DNA of 35,055 nt, from positions 1,006 through 36,060 of the IMG/VR virus record IMGVR_UViG_3300029787_000154; one strand, 5' to 3'. Position numbers and translations under genes: made by a program. This DNA comes from a virus. This document shows positions 21,965 through 30,693 of this stretch, in pieces; position 1 is the stretch's first letter; each line of letters starts with the position of its first letter. The notes below the pieces were generated by a model. That model was not told the DNA's origin. It worked only from the letters and a program-made list of their open reading frames with translations, and ran no database searches.

Positions 21965-22990
21965 ATGGCAAATAATTTAGTAGCGCATCAACCCAATGAT
22001 TTTGGTGTAGGTATTGTATTAGAATCAGATATAGGGACACCAGAAGACAACACAACGCAGCTATTTACAGATAGTGTAAGTCTGCCATCATTTGCTCCAG
22101 ATCAAGATTTATCTGCAAAGTCTGGCATGTTTGTAGCTGATGAAGCTCACATTCATTCTAGCCAAAAAAACACGCCATCGGAAATCACTATGAGTGGTTT
22201 ATTAAACGATACAGTACTTGGCTTGCTAGAGGGTATTTTTCATACAGCTGCTGGAACTAACGTAATTACCGTAGCAGATTCATATACTGCGCCAAACTTA
22301 TATCATGGATTATCAACAGCAGCTGCAACTAGAACATACACAGTAAAACTTTTATCACCTACATTAACAGATACAGAAAGTAGTCCCAATACAGCTCCGG
22401 GTTGTATTGAGCTTACAGGCTGTTGTCCAACTGCATTATCTATTAGTGGTGATGCGGGAAGCGATGGGGGGCGTTTGAAATACTCACTTACGATGAAAAC
22501 TGGCTACGCTCCAGTATTTGCACATGCTGCTGGAACAATAAGCGCACCAACGACTAATGGCTTACAAAACATACATGACCTTACATACAGAACAATAGCT
22601 GGTGTTGCTTCTCCTGTAATGCAAAGCTTTAGTGTTAATATTGAAAACCCAGTGGATTACGTTGGTTGGGACGCAGTAAATAGCAGACCATATACCATTA
22701 GTAGAAGTGTACCAGAAGGGCCAATTGTAACAATGTCAGCCGCAGTAAAGCTAGACTACGATACTAGAGGTTTACTTGCAAACTTTATGAATGATACTGC
22801 TCAAACAGGATTAATAAATAACTTAGGTAATCACAGTGGCCAAGCAGCTGCTAAAACCGCTGATACCAATTGGGCAATGCACTGCACCAAGGCCATCATA
22901 ACCGGGATGAGCTTAAACGAACAAGCCGCAATGATGTACAATGTGGAACAAAAGCTCTTATTCGGTTCTCTCACAATGCGTAATACATAA
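21965..22990 (+). CDS. Major tail (tube) protein
   Basis: A 341-aa beta-rich protein, Thr/Ala/Ser-rich, with the layout of siphovirus tube proteins: a flexible start, Gly-Ile-Val-Leu-Glu-Ser, Glu-Ile-Thr-Met-Ser-Gly, a central domain and a closing strand region. It lies between the terminator-type gene and the frameshifting chaperones, the canonical position. It would polymerise into the tail tube around the tape measure. Larger than many tube proteins, so it may carry an extra Ig-like domain. Confidence 0.78.
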   Translation: MANNLVAHQPNDFGVGIVLESDIGTPEDNTTQLFTDSVSLPSFAPDQDLSAKSGMFVADEAHIHSSQKNTPSEITMSGLLNDTVLGLLEGIFHTAAGTNVITVADSYTAPNLYHGLSTAAATRTYTVKLLSPTLTDTESSPNTAPGCIELTGCCPTALSISGDAGSDGGRLKYSLTMKTGYAPVFAHAAGTISAPTTNGLQNIHDLTYRTIAGVASPVMQSFSVNIENPVDYVGWDAVNSRPYTISRSVPEGPIVTMSAAVKLDYDTRGLLANFMNDTAQTGLINNLGNHSGQAAAKTADTNWAMHCTKAIITGMSLNEQAAMMYNVEQKLLFGSLTMRNT

Positions 22991-23263
22991 ATGAAACTAA
23001 AAACCGATCACGGAGAATTTGAAATCCGTGAGCTTACCTTTGCAGATCGGCGCAAACTCCATCGTATAGAAGTTGCTGCCGTTGATTTAAAATCTGGCGA
23101 AATGAACTCAAATAAATTCTACGATATGTTAGAATGGATTATGGACTTTGCTTTTGACAAACCCGAAGAGTTGTTTGCTAAAATGGATGACACGCAAATA
23201 GACGAAATTCTTATTGCTGCGTACAATCAATACAAGGCTGGCGTATCTAAAAAAAAGAGTTAA
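22991..23263 (+). CDS. Tail assembly chaperone, short form (gpG-like)
   Basis: A 90-aa protein, Met-Lys-Leu-Lys-Thr...Ile-Arg-Glu-Leu-Thr-Phe-Ala-Asp-Arg-Arg-Lys-Leu, typical of tail assembly chaperones that hold the tape measure during tail building. Its 3' end contains the AAAAAAG slippery site, so most ribosomes stop at 23263 and some shift into the overlapping frame. The start follows the tail tube stop with no gap, so it is coupled to it. Confidence 0.82.
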   Translation: MKLKTDHGEFEIRELTFADRRKLHRIEVAAVDLKSGEMNSNKFYDMLEWIMDFAFDKPEELFAKMDDTQIDEILIAAYNQYKAGVSKKKS

Positions 23264-23286
23264 CACACCGCATAGCTTTGTGGTGT
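23251..23286 (+). promoter_or_regulatory. -1 programmed ribosomal frameshift signal
   Basis: The slippery heptamer A-AAA-AAG (23251-23257) is in the zero frame of the chaperone gene. After a 7-nt spacer, ACACCGCA (23265-23272) and TGTGGTGT (23279-23286) form an 8-bp stem (one G-U) with a 6-nt loop. Site, spacing and hairpin match the known dnaX- and lambda G/GT-type signals. Confidence 0.88.
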
Positions 23287-23646
23287 AGTTTTAAAAACGC
23301 AAAGCCAAACAATTTGCACTTCCCATACCGCACCTCTAGTCCTACTTTAGGGCGCGAGGTGTTATATACTGAAAAAGAGCTATGGAACGAGATAGATCGC
23401 ATATTAGCTGAAGATTCAGAGGGGAAGTTTACGCCCGGTCAGCAGTGTTACTTTAACCTTATGCACTGTGCAAATCCCGCTTATTTTCTTACAGCTGAAG
23501 TGATACATACACTCGAAGAATATATGGCCATGAAGCGCTTTAAAATCCCATTAGCGCGTGATATAGATAGTGCAGAGTATGAGCGTTTAGTCATCTTTTC
23601 TAGTATAGATGATGAGTATAACGCAGCGAGTAAACTAGATGTCTAA
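23257..23646 (+). CDS. Tail assembly chaperone extension (gpT-like), made by frameshift
   Basis: The -1 frame continues open from the slippery site (Glu-Leu-Thr-His-Arg-Ile-Ala-Leu-Trp-Cys) through 129 codons. The fused G-T product would be 218 aa. A TTG at 23278 could start it alone, but it has no ribosome site, and the 21 bases of open frame before it argue for fusion. Residues such as Glu-Leu-Trp-Asn-Glu-Ile-Asp-Arg-Ile-Leu and the acidic helical nature suit a T domain that binds tape measure and tube. It overlaps the tape-measure start by 8 bases. Confidence 0.82.
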   Translation, partial: ELTHRIALWCSFKNAKPNNLHFPYRTSSPTLGREVLYTEKELWNEIDRILAEDSEGKFTPGQQCYFNLMHCANPAYFLTAEVIHTLEEYMAMKRFKIPLARDIDSAEYERLVIFSSIDDEYNAASKLDV

Positions 23647-25843
23647 ATTTATTATAGAAGTACGCACCAAGGGGTTTGGAAGAGCAGAACAAGAATTAAA
23701 AAAAGCAAGTGGTCAAACCCGCAAATTTGCACGTAACGCTAATGATGCAAAGGATGCTGGAGCAGTATTTAGAAAAGAAGTAAGTCAGCTTCGTAATAAT
23801 ATGCTGTTATATACATTTGCTATTGGTGGCACAATTGCAGCATTAGGCAAATTTGTTATGGCTGCATCCAATGCACGAGAGCAGCAAAGTAAGTTTAATG
23901 TTGTATTTGGTGAATTTGCGCCAGAAGCACAAAAATTTGCTAAAGGTATATCAGACTCATTTGGTATTGCAGAGTCAGAAATTGTCAAGTTATTGGCTGG
24001 GTTGCAAGATACATTTGTACCACTTGGATTTAGTCGCGAAGAAGCATCAAAATTATCACAATCTATTGCACAATTATCTTTAGATGTAGGTTCATTTAAT
24101 GATGTTGCTACTGGTGATGTAGCAAGACGCTTTACTAGCGCTATTGTTGGTAATCACGAAGCAGTACGAGAACTTGGTATTAACATGACGGAAGCTAGTT
24201 TAAAAGCAAAAGCACAACAGCTTGGCTTAATTGAACTAGGTGCAGAAATGACGACTACTGCAAAAATCTTATCCAGATTACAAATATTATACGATGACAC
24301 AACAGATGCACAAGGTGATCTTATTAAGACTCAAGATGAGTTTGCAAACCGACTACGTGGTGTCAGTGGGCAATTTAAAACACTGTCGATACAAATAGGT
24401 GAAACATTAATTCCAGTTGCAGAATTTGGCTTAGAACTTGCATCTATATTTGCAGATGGGGATCGTGCAGCAATTGTAATCGGTGGTGTTGCTGCTGCAT
24501 TTGGTTACTACGGCAGTTCTGTAGCGTTAGCAACAATACAGCAAATTCGATTTAATAAAGCAGTGAGTGCAAATGCCTACATTGCATTAGGAACAACATT
24601 TTTACTGGCCATAGATATGGCCGCAGATGCCATAAAAAATTATGCAAAAGAAACAGTAGCTGCATCATATGACGTAGAGTCTCTTGATGAATTAGTACAG
24701 TCTTATGCCGATAGCAATTTACAATTAAAAGGCGGATTAGAAGAGATTGCTAAAGCGGAAAAAGCCGCAGCGGAAGCAAGAGAAAAAGCAATTGCAGAAA
24801 CTGAAGCAAGTGAAACTGCATTGCGTGTTCGATTAGCAGTGATGCAAGAAAGCACTGAGTTAATGAAATTTGCCGCTACAAGAGAAGCAGAGGGGCGCAA
24901 TGCAATTACGGCAACTGAGTTTGCTTTATTAACACAAATAGATGCGTTAATAGCAAAAAACAAAGCGACAAAAGAAGCTATAAAACTTGCAAAAGAACAA
25001 GCGGATGCTGAATTAGCTTCTGGTGAAAAACAAATGCAGTTGCAAGATAGCTTAGCAAAAGTGCAATTAGAAAGTACAAGATTACAATTAGAAGCAGATG
25101 GAGCAAGTGAAAAGCAAATTGAAAGATTAAGTATTTTTGAAAGTGCGTTGCAAGACATTGCAAATACTACAGGAGATGGTGCTGGCGCGTTTGGTCAATT
25201 AGCAATGCATATAGATAAAAATACTGAAGCATTGTCTATGGCAGATTTAAACATACAAACCACGGATGTAACGCAAAGAGAATACATTCAAACTGTATTA
25301 GATAATGCAAATGCTCAAGTAGTATTACTAGAAAAAACCAACGCAGCATCCAAGTCTATTGAGTTTAATGCTAATACTGCTGCGGCTGCTGTAAACAGCA
25401 TAACGGGTGCTATTAAGATATTAAAATCAGAATCTGAAGATCCAAAGCAACAACTAAAATCACTGATACAAACTTTAGCTAGTTTTGCGGGTGTTTTTGG
25501 GCCAACAGGAGCAGCAGTTGGAGCCGGAGTAAGTTTATTTTCAGAGCTTGCAATAGGCCACACGGGTGGACTTATACATAATAACGGTATACAAAGATTT
25601 GCAACAGGCGGTATGGTCCAAGGTCAAGATAACGTACCTATTATGGCTCAAGCGGGTGAATTTATTATGCGTAGAGATGCGGTACAAAACATAGGCGTTC
25701 AAAATCTTGCAGAAATGAACCGCGGTGGATTAAGTGGTGGAGTTACGGTAAATATTAGTGGCAATATGATTGGCAATGATGAGTTTGTGCGAGACAATCT
25801 TATACCGCAGTTACAAAAAGTTTCTAAGCAACAATTAGCGTAA
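23639..25843 (+). CDS. Tape measure protein
   Basis: A 734-aa protein, mostly helical, that sets tail length. After a basic N-terminus there are hydrophobic helices (about 52-75 and 270-310), a long Ala/Glu/Lys coiled coil (about 365-480), an Ala/Gly-rich membrane-active region (about 610-640) and a C-terminus with His-Thr-Gly-Gly, Met-Ala-Gln-Ala-Gly-Glu-Phe and Met-Arg-Arg, common in tape measures. At the usual ~1.5 angstrom per residue this predicts a tail of around 100 nm. It follows the G/GT chaperones as expected. Confidence 0.88.
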   Translation: MSKFIIEVRTKGFGRAEQELKKASGQTRKFARNANDAKDAGAVFRKEVSQLRNNMLLYTFAIGGTIAALGKFVMAASNAREQQSKFNVVFGEFAPEAQKFAKGISDSFGIAESEIVKLLAGLQDTFVPLGFSREEASKLSQSIAQLSLDVGSFNDVATGDVARRFTSAIVGNHEAVRELGINMTEASLKAKAQQLGLIELGAEMTTTAKILSRLQILYDDTTDAQGDLIKTQDEFANRLRGVSGQFKTLSIQIGETLIPVAEFGLELASIFADGDRAAIVIGGVAAAFGYYGSSVALATIQQIRFNKAVSANAYIALGTTFLLAIDMAADAIKNYAKETVAASYDVESLDELVQSYADSNLQLKGGLEEIAKAEKAAAEAREKAIAETEASETALRVRLAVMQESTELMKFAATREAEGRNAITATEFALLTQIDALIAKNKATKEAIKLAKEQADAELASGEKQMQLQDSLAKVQLESTRLQLEADGASEKQIERLSIFESALQDIANTTGDGAGAFGQLAMHIDKNTEALSMADLNIQTTDVTQREYIQTVLDNANAQVVLLEKTNAASKSIEFNANTAAAAVNSITGAIKILKSESEDPKQQLKSLIQTLASFAGVFGPTGAAVGAGVSLFSELAIGHTGGLIHNNGIQRFATGGMVQGQDNVPIMAQAGEFIMRRDAVQNIGVQNLAEMNRGGLSGGVTVNISGNMIGNDEFVRDNLIPQLQKVSKQQLA

Positions 25844-28626
25844 TGGCCTTATCTAACGCGCCTACATCACCTAATGTACATGAAAACTGGCTGTTTCAGT
25901 TTACGGCTGATAATGATAATTGCATGGTGTTTAACAACGGAGATAATAACTATTTAAACTTTGGCGATATATTTGATTCGTTTGACACTAATACTGCTGG
26001 TTATACTATTGAATTTTGGTTTCAATTGTCTGCTACTGGTGCAAATCCTATTTTATCGTTTGGTCATAAAGATTCTCCAGAAGCAGAACCAACCAATGTT
26101 CAGTTTAATGTATCGGTTGCGTCTGGCGATACCATTAAGTTGAGTTGGGAACATAGCAGTGGAAGTGGAGAATCGGAACAATTTGATATAGATAGCGGAA
26201 CAAATACATGGACGCATCTTGCAATTAGTCGTAACAATTCTGATAACAAAACTAGATTTTATAAAAACGGAAGTCTAGTCCATACTACAGCAGCAGAAGC
26301 TTCTGATCCATCTGGTGGTGGATCTTCCGATATGGAATTTTTAGTAGGACGTAATCAGAATTATAGTTCTGAAGATTATTTTGAAGGTAAAATGGCGCAT
26401 TTACGTGTATGGTCTACGATTCGATCAGACATAGAAATTGCACGTTTTTATCAACGCACAGTTGACAATAGAGCCACTGGATTGTTAGGATATTGGAAAT
26501 TAGATGAGGGTAACGGTGATACTGTATACGATTCTAGCTCTAGCAGCAATACTGGTGCAGTAATGAATAATAATAAAGTATCTGGGCCGGGTAGCGCTAC
26601 TGTATGGGGAAATGGTGATTTTGATAAACATATACATTCTTTTGGTCTTGCTTTTACGCACACTAAAGCAGATTCAAACACATATTATGGTGCGGTGGTA
26701 AGTAAAAATATTACGTTGCGCGATAGTATAAAACTTGAAGATGGCACAGCTAGTACAGGCAATATTAGTGTAACTGCTGCAAACTTTATATTTGAAGAAC
26801 ACGATTTTTACAAATATTTTTTTAACCATGCAGAACGTAATTACCATAACAAAGAAGTTCGCGTGTACGCGCAATTTAACAATCAAAGCTCTTTAAGTAG
26901 TTGTCAGAGAATTTTTACTGGTAGATTAGTAGAGGTTACATTAAACCAAGATAAAACGGTAACGATGCAAATAAATACGCATAGGCCATGGGATGGTATT
27001 ACGTTTCCGCAAGATCAAGCTGCTTTAACAAGTATATATGTACCTACTGTTTATGGCGATTTTACTCCAAATCAAAGTTTTTATAATACACCAGCATTTT
27101 GCAGCGAAGAACTGTTTCCAGTACCAGTAATGCTTTCAAATAAAGACGAAATACAGACTTTGATGCCAAGGTCTTATGCTAATAATTCTTATTCTCATAT
27201 TAATATTTGGATGGGTGAAAAGATATTTTTACCGTTTGCTACATCTTCTGGTGCATATGCAGACACCACTACTACAATTGAAAATCAAAATGTTCTTAGA
27301 AATAAAACATCTCGTTTAGCAAGTGGATATGTTAGAGGTCAAGGAATTACTGATCCAGATGGCTCTGGTACATTTTTTAGTAATCAACATTTTGCACATG
27401 ATGGTCAATCAACTACATTTGCTACGGCTGCATTTACTAATGGTGGTAATAATTTAATTATTGGATTAGCAACGCCACCTAAGATTTTTGCAACACAAAG
27501 TGTTCGTATTCTTAAAATTACTCATAAATCATCAGTTGATTCGACATTTACGCTATATGCATTTCCAAGTCCATACAGTGTAAATCTTAGCACTTCTGTT
27601 AGCTTTACAGCAGATACCGAAATAACTACTACATTGGATATTAGTGGCATGGGTGGTGGGGTTGTAGATAGCGGAATACCAATATCATTAGTATATCAAG
27701 AAACTGGTTCTGTTGGCGGAACTGTTTCAATAAACGATATTCAATTTCATTTGCATTTAACATTATACAGTGGTGATGATGATTATGATGACAGAGAAGC
27801 GTCAAATTTAGCTAATAGAAAATACTTTTATTCTGGTGGTGCTGGTCTAACAGCGTCATGGGATAATGGCGCAATAGAGCATGGCCATGACGCGCATCGT
27901 GATTTATTACAGCGGTTTGCTGGGACACCTAGTGCTGATCCAACCAACTGGTCTGGATTCCATGCAGATCGCAATCAAAATGAGTGGAAGACACGATTTT
28001 GGCAATTAGAGCCAACATTACTTAAAGAAACTTTAGATAAACTAGCATACGAATTTGGATTTAATTGGAAAATGGATGCATCTGGTGCGCTAAAATATAT
28101 TAATGTAGTGCAAACTGGTGAATACAATACCTTGAGAACAGCGGGTAGCATATTAAATCTTACTGGCAATGATGTAAATAAAGTAAATATAAGCACTACT
28201 GGGTTAGACAATGTAGTGTCGCAGATGAAAATCAATTATAAAAAGCATGCAGCAGAAAACAGATATATTGAAAATATTACTATTACAAATGGAGCATCAA
28301 GAGCAAAATTTAATCATAGCGATAAAGAAGCAATACAAGAAGTAAACTTAGATTACAATGTTGGCACACCAGCTGCAAATAGCGATCCCAATAATAATTT
28401 TTACGCATACCAGAATAATCTAATTGGAGATATGAAAATTTTAGTGGATTGCGATGTTGTAAATCCCGCAAAAGGGTATCAGCTAGAAACTGGTGACGTA
28501 GTAACGTTTACAGATATGCCAGTAGAAATGTTTGGTACTGATTTTTCTACCAGTACGTACTTTATGATTGTAGAATTAAAACGCTCACTAGGCAAGGTGA
28601 GTATAACCGCAAGAGAGGTTGGATAA
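25843..28626 (+). CDS. LamG-domain distal tail/adsorption protein (927 aa)
   Basis: A 927-aa protein. Residues about 40-250 form a concanavalin A-like (LamG) sandwich: Thr-Ile-Glu-Phe-Trp-Phe, Trp-Thr-His-Leu-Ala-Ile-Ser, Phe-Tyr-Lys-Asn-Gly, Leu-Arg-Val-Trp and Gly-Tyr-Trp-Lys-Leu-Asp-Glu-Gly. Such domains bind carbohydrates. The middle is beta-rich and the C-terminal third resembles baseplate hub regions (Ser-Gly-Ala-Leu-Lys-Tyr-Ile-Asn-Val-Val). It begins on the tape measure stop (TAATG). A role at the tail tip in host surface binding is likely. Confidence 0.72.
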   Translation: MALSNAPTSPNVHENWLFQFTADNDNCMVFNNGDNNYLNFGDIFDSFDTNTAGYTIEFWFQLSATGANPILSFGHKDSPEAEPTNVQFNVSVASGDTIKLSWEHSSGSGESEQFDIDSGTNTWTHLAISRNNSDNKTRFYKNGSLVHTTAAEASDPSGGGSSDMEFLVGRNQNYSSEDYFEGKMAHLRVWSTIRSDIEIARFYQRTVDNRATGLLGYWKLDEGNGDTVYDSSSSSNTGAVMNNNKVSGPGSATVWGNGDFDKHIHSFGLAFTHTKADSNTYYGAVVSKNITLRDSIKLEDGTASTGNISVTAANFIFEEHDFYKYFFNHAERNYHNKEVRVYAQFNNQSSLSSCQRIFTGRLVEVTLNQDKTVTMQINTHRPWDGITFPQDQAALTSIYVPTVYGDFTPNQSFYNTPAFCSEELFPVPVMLSNKDEIQTLMPRSYANNSYSHINIWMGEKIFLPFATSSGAYADTTTTIENQNVLRNKTSRLASGYVRGQGITDPDGSGTFFSNQHFAHDGQSTTFATAAFTNGGNNLIIGLATPPKIFATQSVRILKITHKSSVDSTFTLYAFPSPYSVNLSTSVSFTADTEITTTLDISGMGGGVVDSGIPISLVYQETGSVGGTVSINDIQFHLHLTLYSGDDDYDDREASNLANRKYFYSGGAGLTASWDNGAIEHGHDAHRDLLQRFAGTPSADPTNWSGFHADRNQNEWKTRFWQLEPTLLKETLDKLAYEFGFNWKMDASGALKYINVVQTGEYNTLRTAGSILNLTGNDVNKVNISTTGLDNVVSQMKINYKKHAAENRYIENITITNGASRAKFNHSDKEAIQEVNLDYNVGTPAANSDPNNNFYAYQNNLIGDMKILVDCDVVNPAKGYQLETGDVVTFTDMPVEMFGTDFSTSTYFMIVELKRSLGKVSITAREVG

Positions 28627-29738
28627 TGGCCGGATATCAAAGATTTGCTACGCCCAGAGCTTATGTGTGTAGCATTAATTATAATCTAGCTACAAGCTGG
28701 AATAACGCATCTGGCGCAACTACTGTGTTAGGCGAAGTCGATGTAAAAGACGATGGTGGGTCAGATGTAACATTTACATCTGGATCAAAAGAAAATTTGT
28801 TTGACATGAAGCCACATAACCCAGTGCAGATAGAGGATGAAACGCAAGCATTTTACATACAATACGATACAGAACTTGGTTCCAATCTTTTAAACACAAA
28901 TAATTTTATAGCAATTTTAAATCATAACTTTTACAGCGCTGGGGTAGTATTTAAAGTAGAGGTATCTGATGAGGAAAACTTTAGTAGCGGTGTTACACAA
29001 GGAATTGATGGCGATGGTTCTGGAAGCGGTAGTGGTAACAATCATACGGCAGTAATTAACGCAGCTTCATATGCGGGAAATGACAATCATATTGATACTG
29101 CGTCAAATGGATGGTCGTTAATTACATTTCCATCTATTACAAGCGTAAATAATAGATACATAAGAATATCTTTTACGGCACATAACGGTAATACAATTGA
29201 TGGTAACAGAGACTTTGATACAGACGTGTATATAGGTGGATTGATGTTTGGAAAATATATAGATTGGCCTCATCCTATGGACGTTAATCTAACCACAGCA
29301 TATGACTACGATGGTACAACACTGCAAAACTCAGTGGGCGGCAGTACCTATGCAAATTCTACGTATTTTGGCCCACCAGCTTGGACGCTTACAAATCCAT
29401 GGGCAAATACAACAACATCAAATCAACAAAATTATGGATTTTCACGCAGATACGGTCGCCAAAAGCACAGTCTAAACTTTAGTCACATGGCAGACACAAA
29501 TGTTTTTAATGCAGATCAAACTGCCGATGCAATTGGTTTTTTTACAGGGTCTGATTTGCACTCACAGTTTTACAATAAAATCATAGGTCAGCACAATTCG
29601 TTTATGTGGACCTTAGATAAAGATAGCACTACACCGGGAGATTACGGATTGTATCGTTTAGCAGACTCTGCATTTCAAGCAAAGCAGATTGGTAGCAGAG
29701 TCTGGGATGTAAAGCTAGACTTAATTGAGAGCTGGTAG
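28626..29738 (+). CDS. Distal minor tail protein (370 aa)
   Basis: A 370-aa Asn/Ser/Thr/Gly-rich beta protein, starting on TAATG with the LamG gene. It has a Gly/Ser linker at about 138-146, a jelly-roll-like part with Tyr-Ile-Arg-Ile-Ser-Phe, and a C-terminal domain rich in aromatics (Arg-Arg-Tyr-Gly-Arg, Phe-Met-Trp-Thr-Leu-Asp-Lys-Asp). As the last gene of the late operon it should be a baseplate or tip component. I recognise no specific family. Confidence 0.65.
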   Translation: MAGYQRFATPRAYVCSINYNLATSWNNASGATTVLGEVDVKDDGGSDVTFTSGSKENLFDMKPHNPVQIEDETQAFYIQYDTELGSNLLNTNNFIAILNHNFYSAGVVFKVEVSDEENFSSGVTQGIDGDGSGSGSGNNHTAVINAASYAGNDNHIDTASNGWSLITFPSITSVNNRYIRISFTAHNGNTIDGNRDFDTDVYIGGLMFGKYIDWPHPMDVNLTTAYDYDGTTLQNSVGGSTYANSTYFGPPAWTLTNPWANTTTSNQQNYGFSRRYGRQKHSLNFSHMADTNVFNADQTADAIGFFTGSDLHSQFYNKIIGQHNSFMWTLDKDSTTPGDYGLYRLADSAFQAKQIGSRVWDVKLDLIESW

Positions 29739-29843
29739 TGTTTTGTTGCAAATTTCGTAAATAATTCCTGTTGCAAACTGTTGCAAATCCCATGCTTTTT
29801 TATGCCTTTTTGTGCATATTTGATATAAATTAGGTATAACAAA

Positions 29844-29867
29844 AAACCCCATAAAATCATGGGGTTT
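29844..29867. terminator. Bidirectional terminator between late and integrase operons
   Basis: AAACCCCAT (29844-29852) and ATGGGGTTT (29859-29867) form a perfect 9-bp stem with a 6-nt loop, about 105 bases behind the last tail gene. The minus-strand side ends in six T residues, the plus-strand side in three. It separates converging transcription of the tail and integrase operons. Confidence 0.82.
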
Positions 29868-29889
29868 CTCGTCAGTGACTTGCTAGTTT

Positions 29890-29933
29890 GCGCCCGTAGC
29901 TCAGCTGGATAGAGCGTTGGATTCCGGTTCCAA
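29890..29933 (+). other. attP core: 5' half of a tRNA-Arg(CCG) gene
   Basis: The sequence folds as the first 44 nt of a tRNA: 5' acceptor strand GCGCCCG, TA, D-arm GCTC...GAGC, and an anticodon arm TTGGA/TCCAA with loop TTCCGGT (anticodon CCG, Arg). After it the T-arm and 3' acceptor strand are missing, so it cannot be a functional tRNA. A partial tRNA beside a tyrosine integrase in a phage is the usual sign of the attachment core shared with the host. Confidence 0.78.
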
Positions 29934-29978
29934 CTGTTCTCCGTCAATAAAACGTATCTTTTGTTGCAAACTGTTGCA

Positions 29979-30009
29979 AATCACCACTCGTGTTTTCTGT
30001 GTGGTGATT
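29979..30009. terminator. Hairpin at the end of the integrase operon
   Basis: AATCACCAC (29979-29987) and GTGGTGATT (30001-30009) form a perfect 9-bp stem with a 13-nt loop, overlapping the stop of the last minus-strand gene and abutting the last TGTTGCAAA box. Without a T tract it is a weak terminator or an mRNA 3' end hairpin. Confidence 0.5.
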
Positions 30010-30388
30010 AATTATAAACAAATTCTTGACACCATTCTGTTGTGAATTTTCGATTCCAAACTACTTTGCGCTGCAATTGATCTTGATCTACTACACGTTT
30101 AACTAAGTGCAAAATATAGTCTTTATTTTCATCAGCGCATAGCTCCAGTATTTGATACCTTTTTGATATTCTACCATGTGTTTTCCATCCCCATCTTTCG
30201 CCAGAAGACGCATAAAATGAATTGCCGCCATCAATGTTTTCACGCACGTAAAATTCATTGTATTGATCAGAAAGACATTTTGTAATTTGACCATAAGCAG
30301 CGCCAATAGATTGACCCGCTCTTTTGCAGCTATCTGGACACCAGATTGCAGTTCCTAAAACCATAAAGCCATAATTCCACCACGTCAT
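30008..30388 (-). CDS. Hypothetical protein (126 aa)
   Basis: A 126-aa protein, aromatic-rich (several Trp and Tyr), with Cys17 and Cys21 near the start and a strand-rich middle (Glu-Phe-Tyr-Val-Arg-Glu, Ile-Leu-His-Leu-Val-Lys-Arg-Val-Val). It overlaps the XRE regulator by four bases and is the last gene of the integrase transcript. No family recognised; genes here are often superinfection or lysogenic-conversion functions, but that is only context. Confidence 0.6.
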   Translation of the reverse strand: MTWWNYGFMVLGTAIWCPDSCKRAGQSIGAAYGQITKCLSDQYNEFYVRENIDGGNSFYASSGERWGWKTHGRISKRYQILELCADENKDYILHLVKRVVDQDQLQRKVVWNRKFTTEWCQEFVYN

Positions 30389-30693
30389 AACTGTTCCAGC
30401 CTTTGTGCAATATCTTTTGCATACATGTCTTCATTTGTAATGGGGTTCTTAACCATCAATTGCTGCATCCAGATATGACTAAGCGTTCCAACTAAAGCAG
30501 CAGAAGGTTCATGTTCTAATAGTATATCAGTAGTAATATTGTATTGCGTAGCCAATGCCTTAATCTGCTTAATTGATGGCTCAGTTACTCCTTTTTCCCA
30601 TCTCGCTATTGTTTGTTGATTTACGCCTAATTTGCTTGCCAGCTGCGTTTGAGTATCGCCATGTATTTTACGTAGTACTTTGAGTGTTTTCAT
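30385..30693 (-). CDS. XRE-family regulator (102 aa)
   Basis: The first 60 residues are an HTH_3 domain: Thr-Gln-Thr-Gln-Leu-Ala-Ser-Lys-Leu-Gly-Val-Asn, then Ala-Arg-Trp-Glu-Lys-Gly and Pro-Ser-Ile. The C-terminal 40 residues are helical and may dimerise. It shares its start with the integrase stop, so the two are co-expressed. It may regulate integration or lysogeny alongside the separate repressor at 31862-32695. Confidence 0.82.
   Translation of the reverse strand: MKTLKVLRKIHGDTQTQLASKLGVNQQTIARWEKGVTEPSIKQIKALATQYNITTDILLEHEPSAALVGTLSHIWMQQLMVKNPITNEDMYAKDIAQRLEQL

Larger units (their letters stand above)
29744..29980 (+). repeat. Five TGTTGCAAA boxes flanking the attachment site
   Basis: TGTTGCAAA occurs at 29744-29752, 29769-29777, 29779-29787, 29962-29970 and 29972-29980, all in the same orientation. 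The paired copies are 10 bp apart. The tRNA-Arg-like core lies between the third and fourth copies. Direct short repeats on both sides of a core are what integrase arm-type sites look like. Excisionase or a host factor are other possible binders. Confidence 0.72.

Noticed and set aside
29890-29960. A complete functional tRNA-Arg
   Set aside because: No T-arm, no GTTC-type T loop and no 3' acceptor strand complementary to GCGCCCG follow the anticodon arm.
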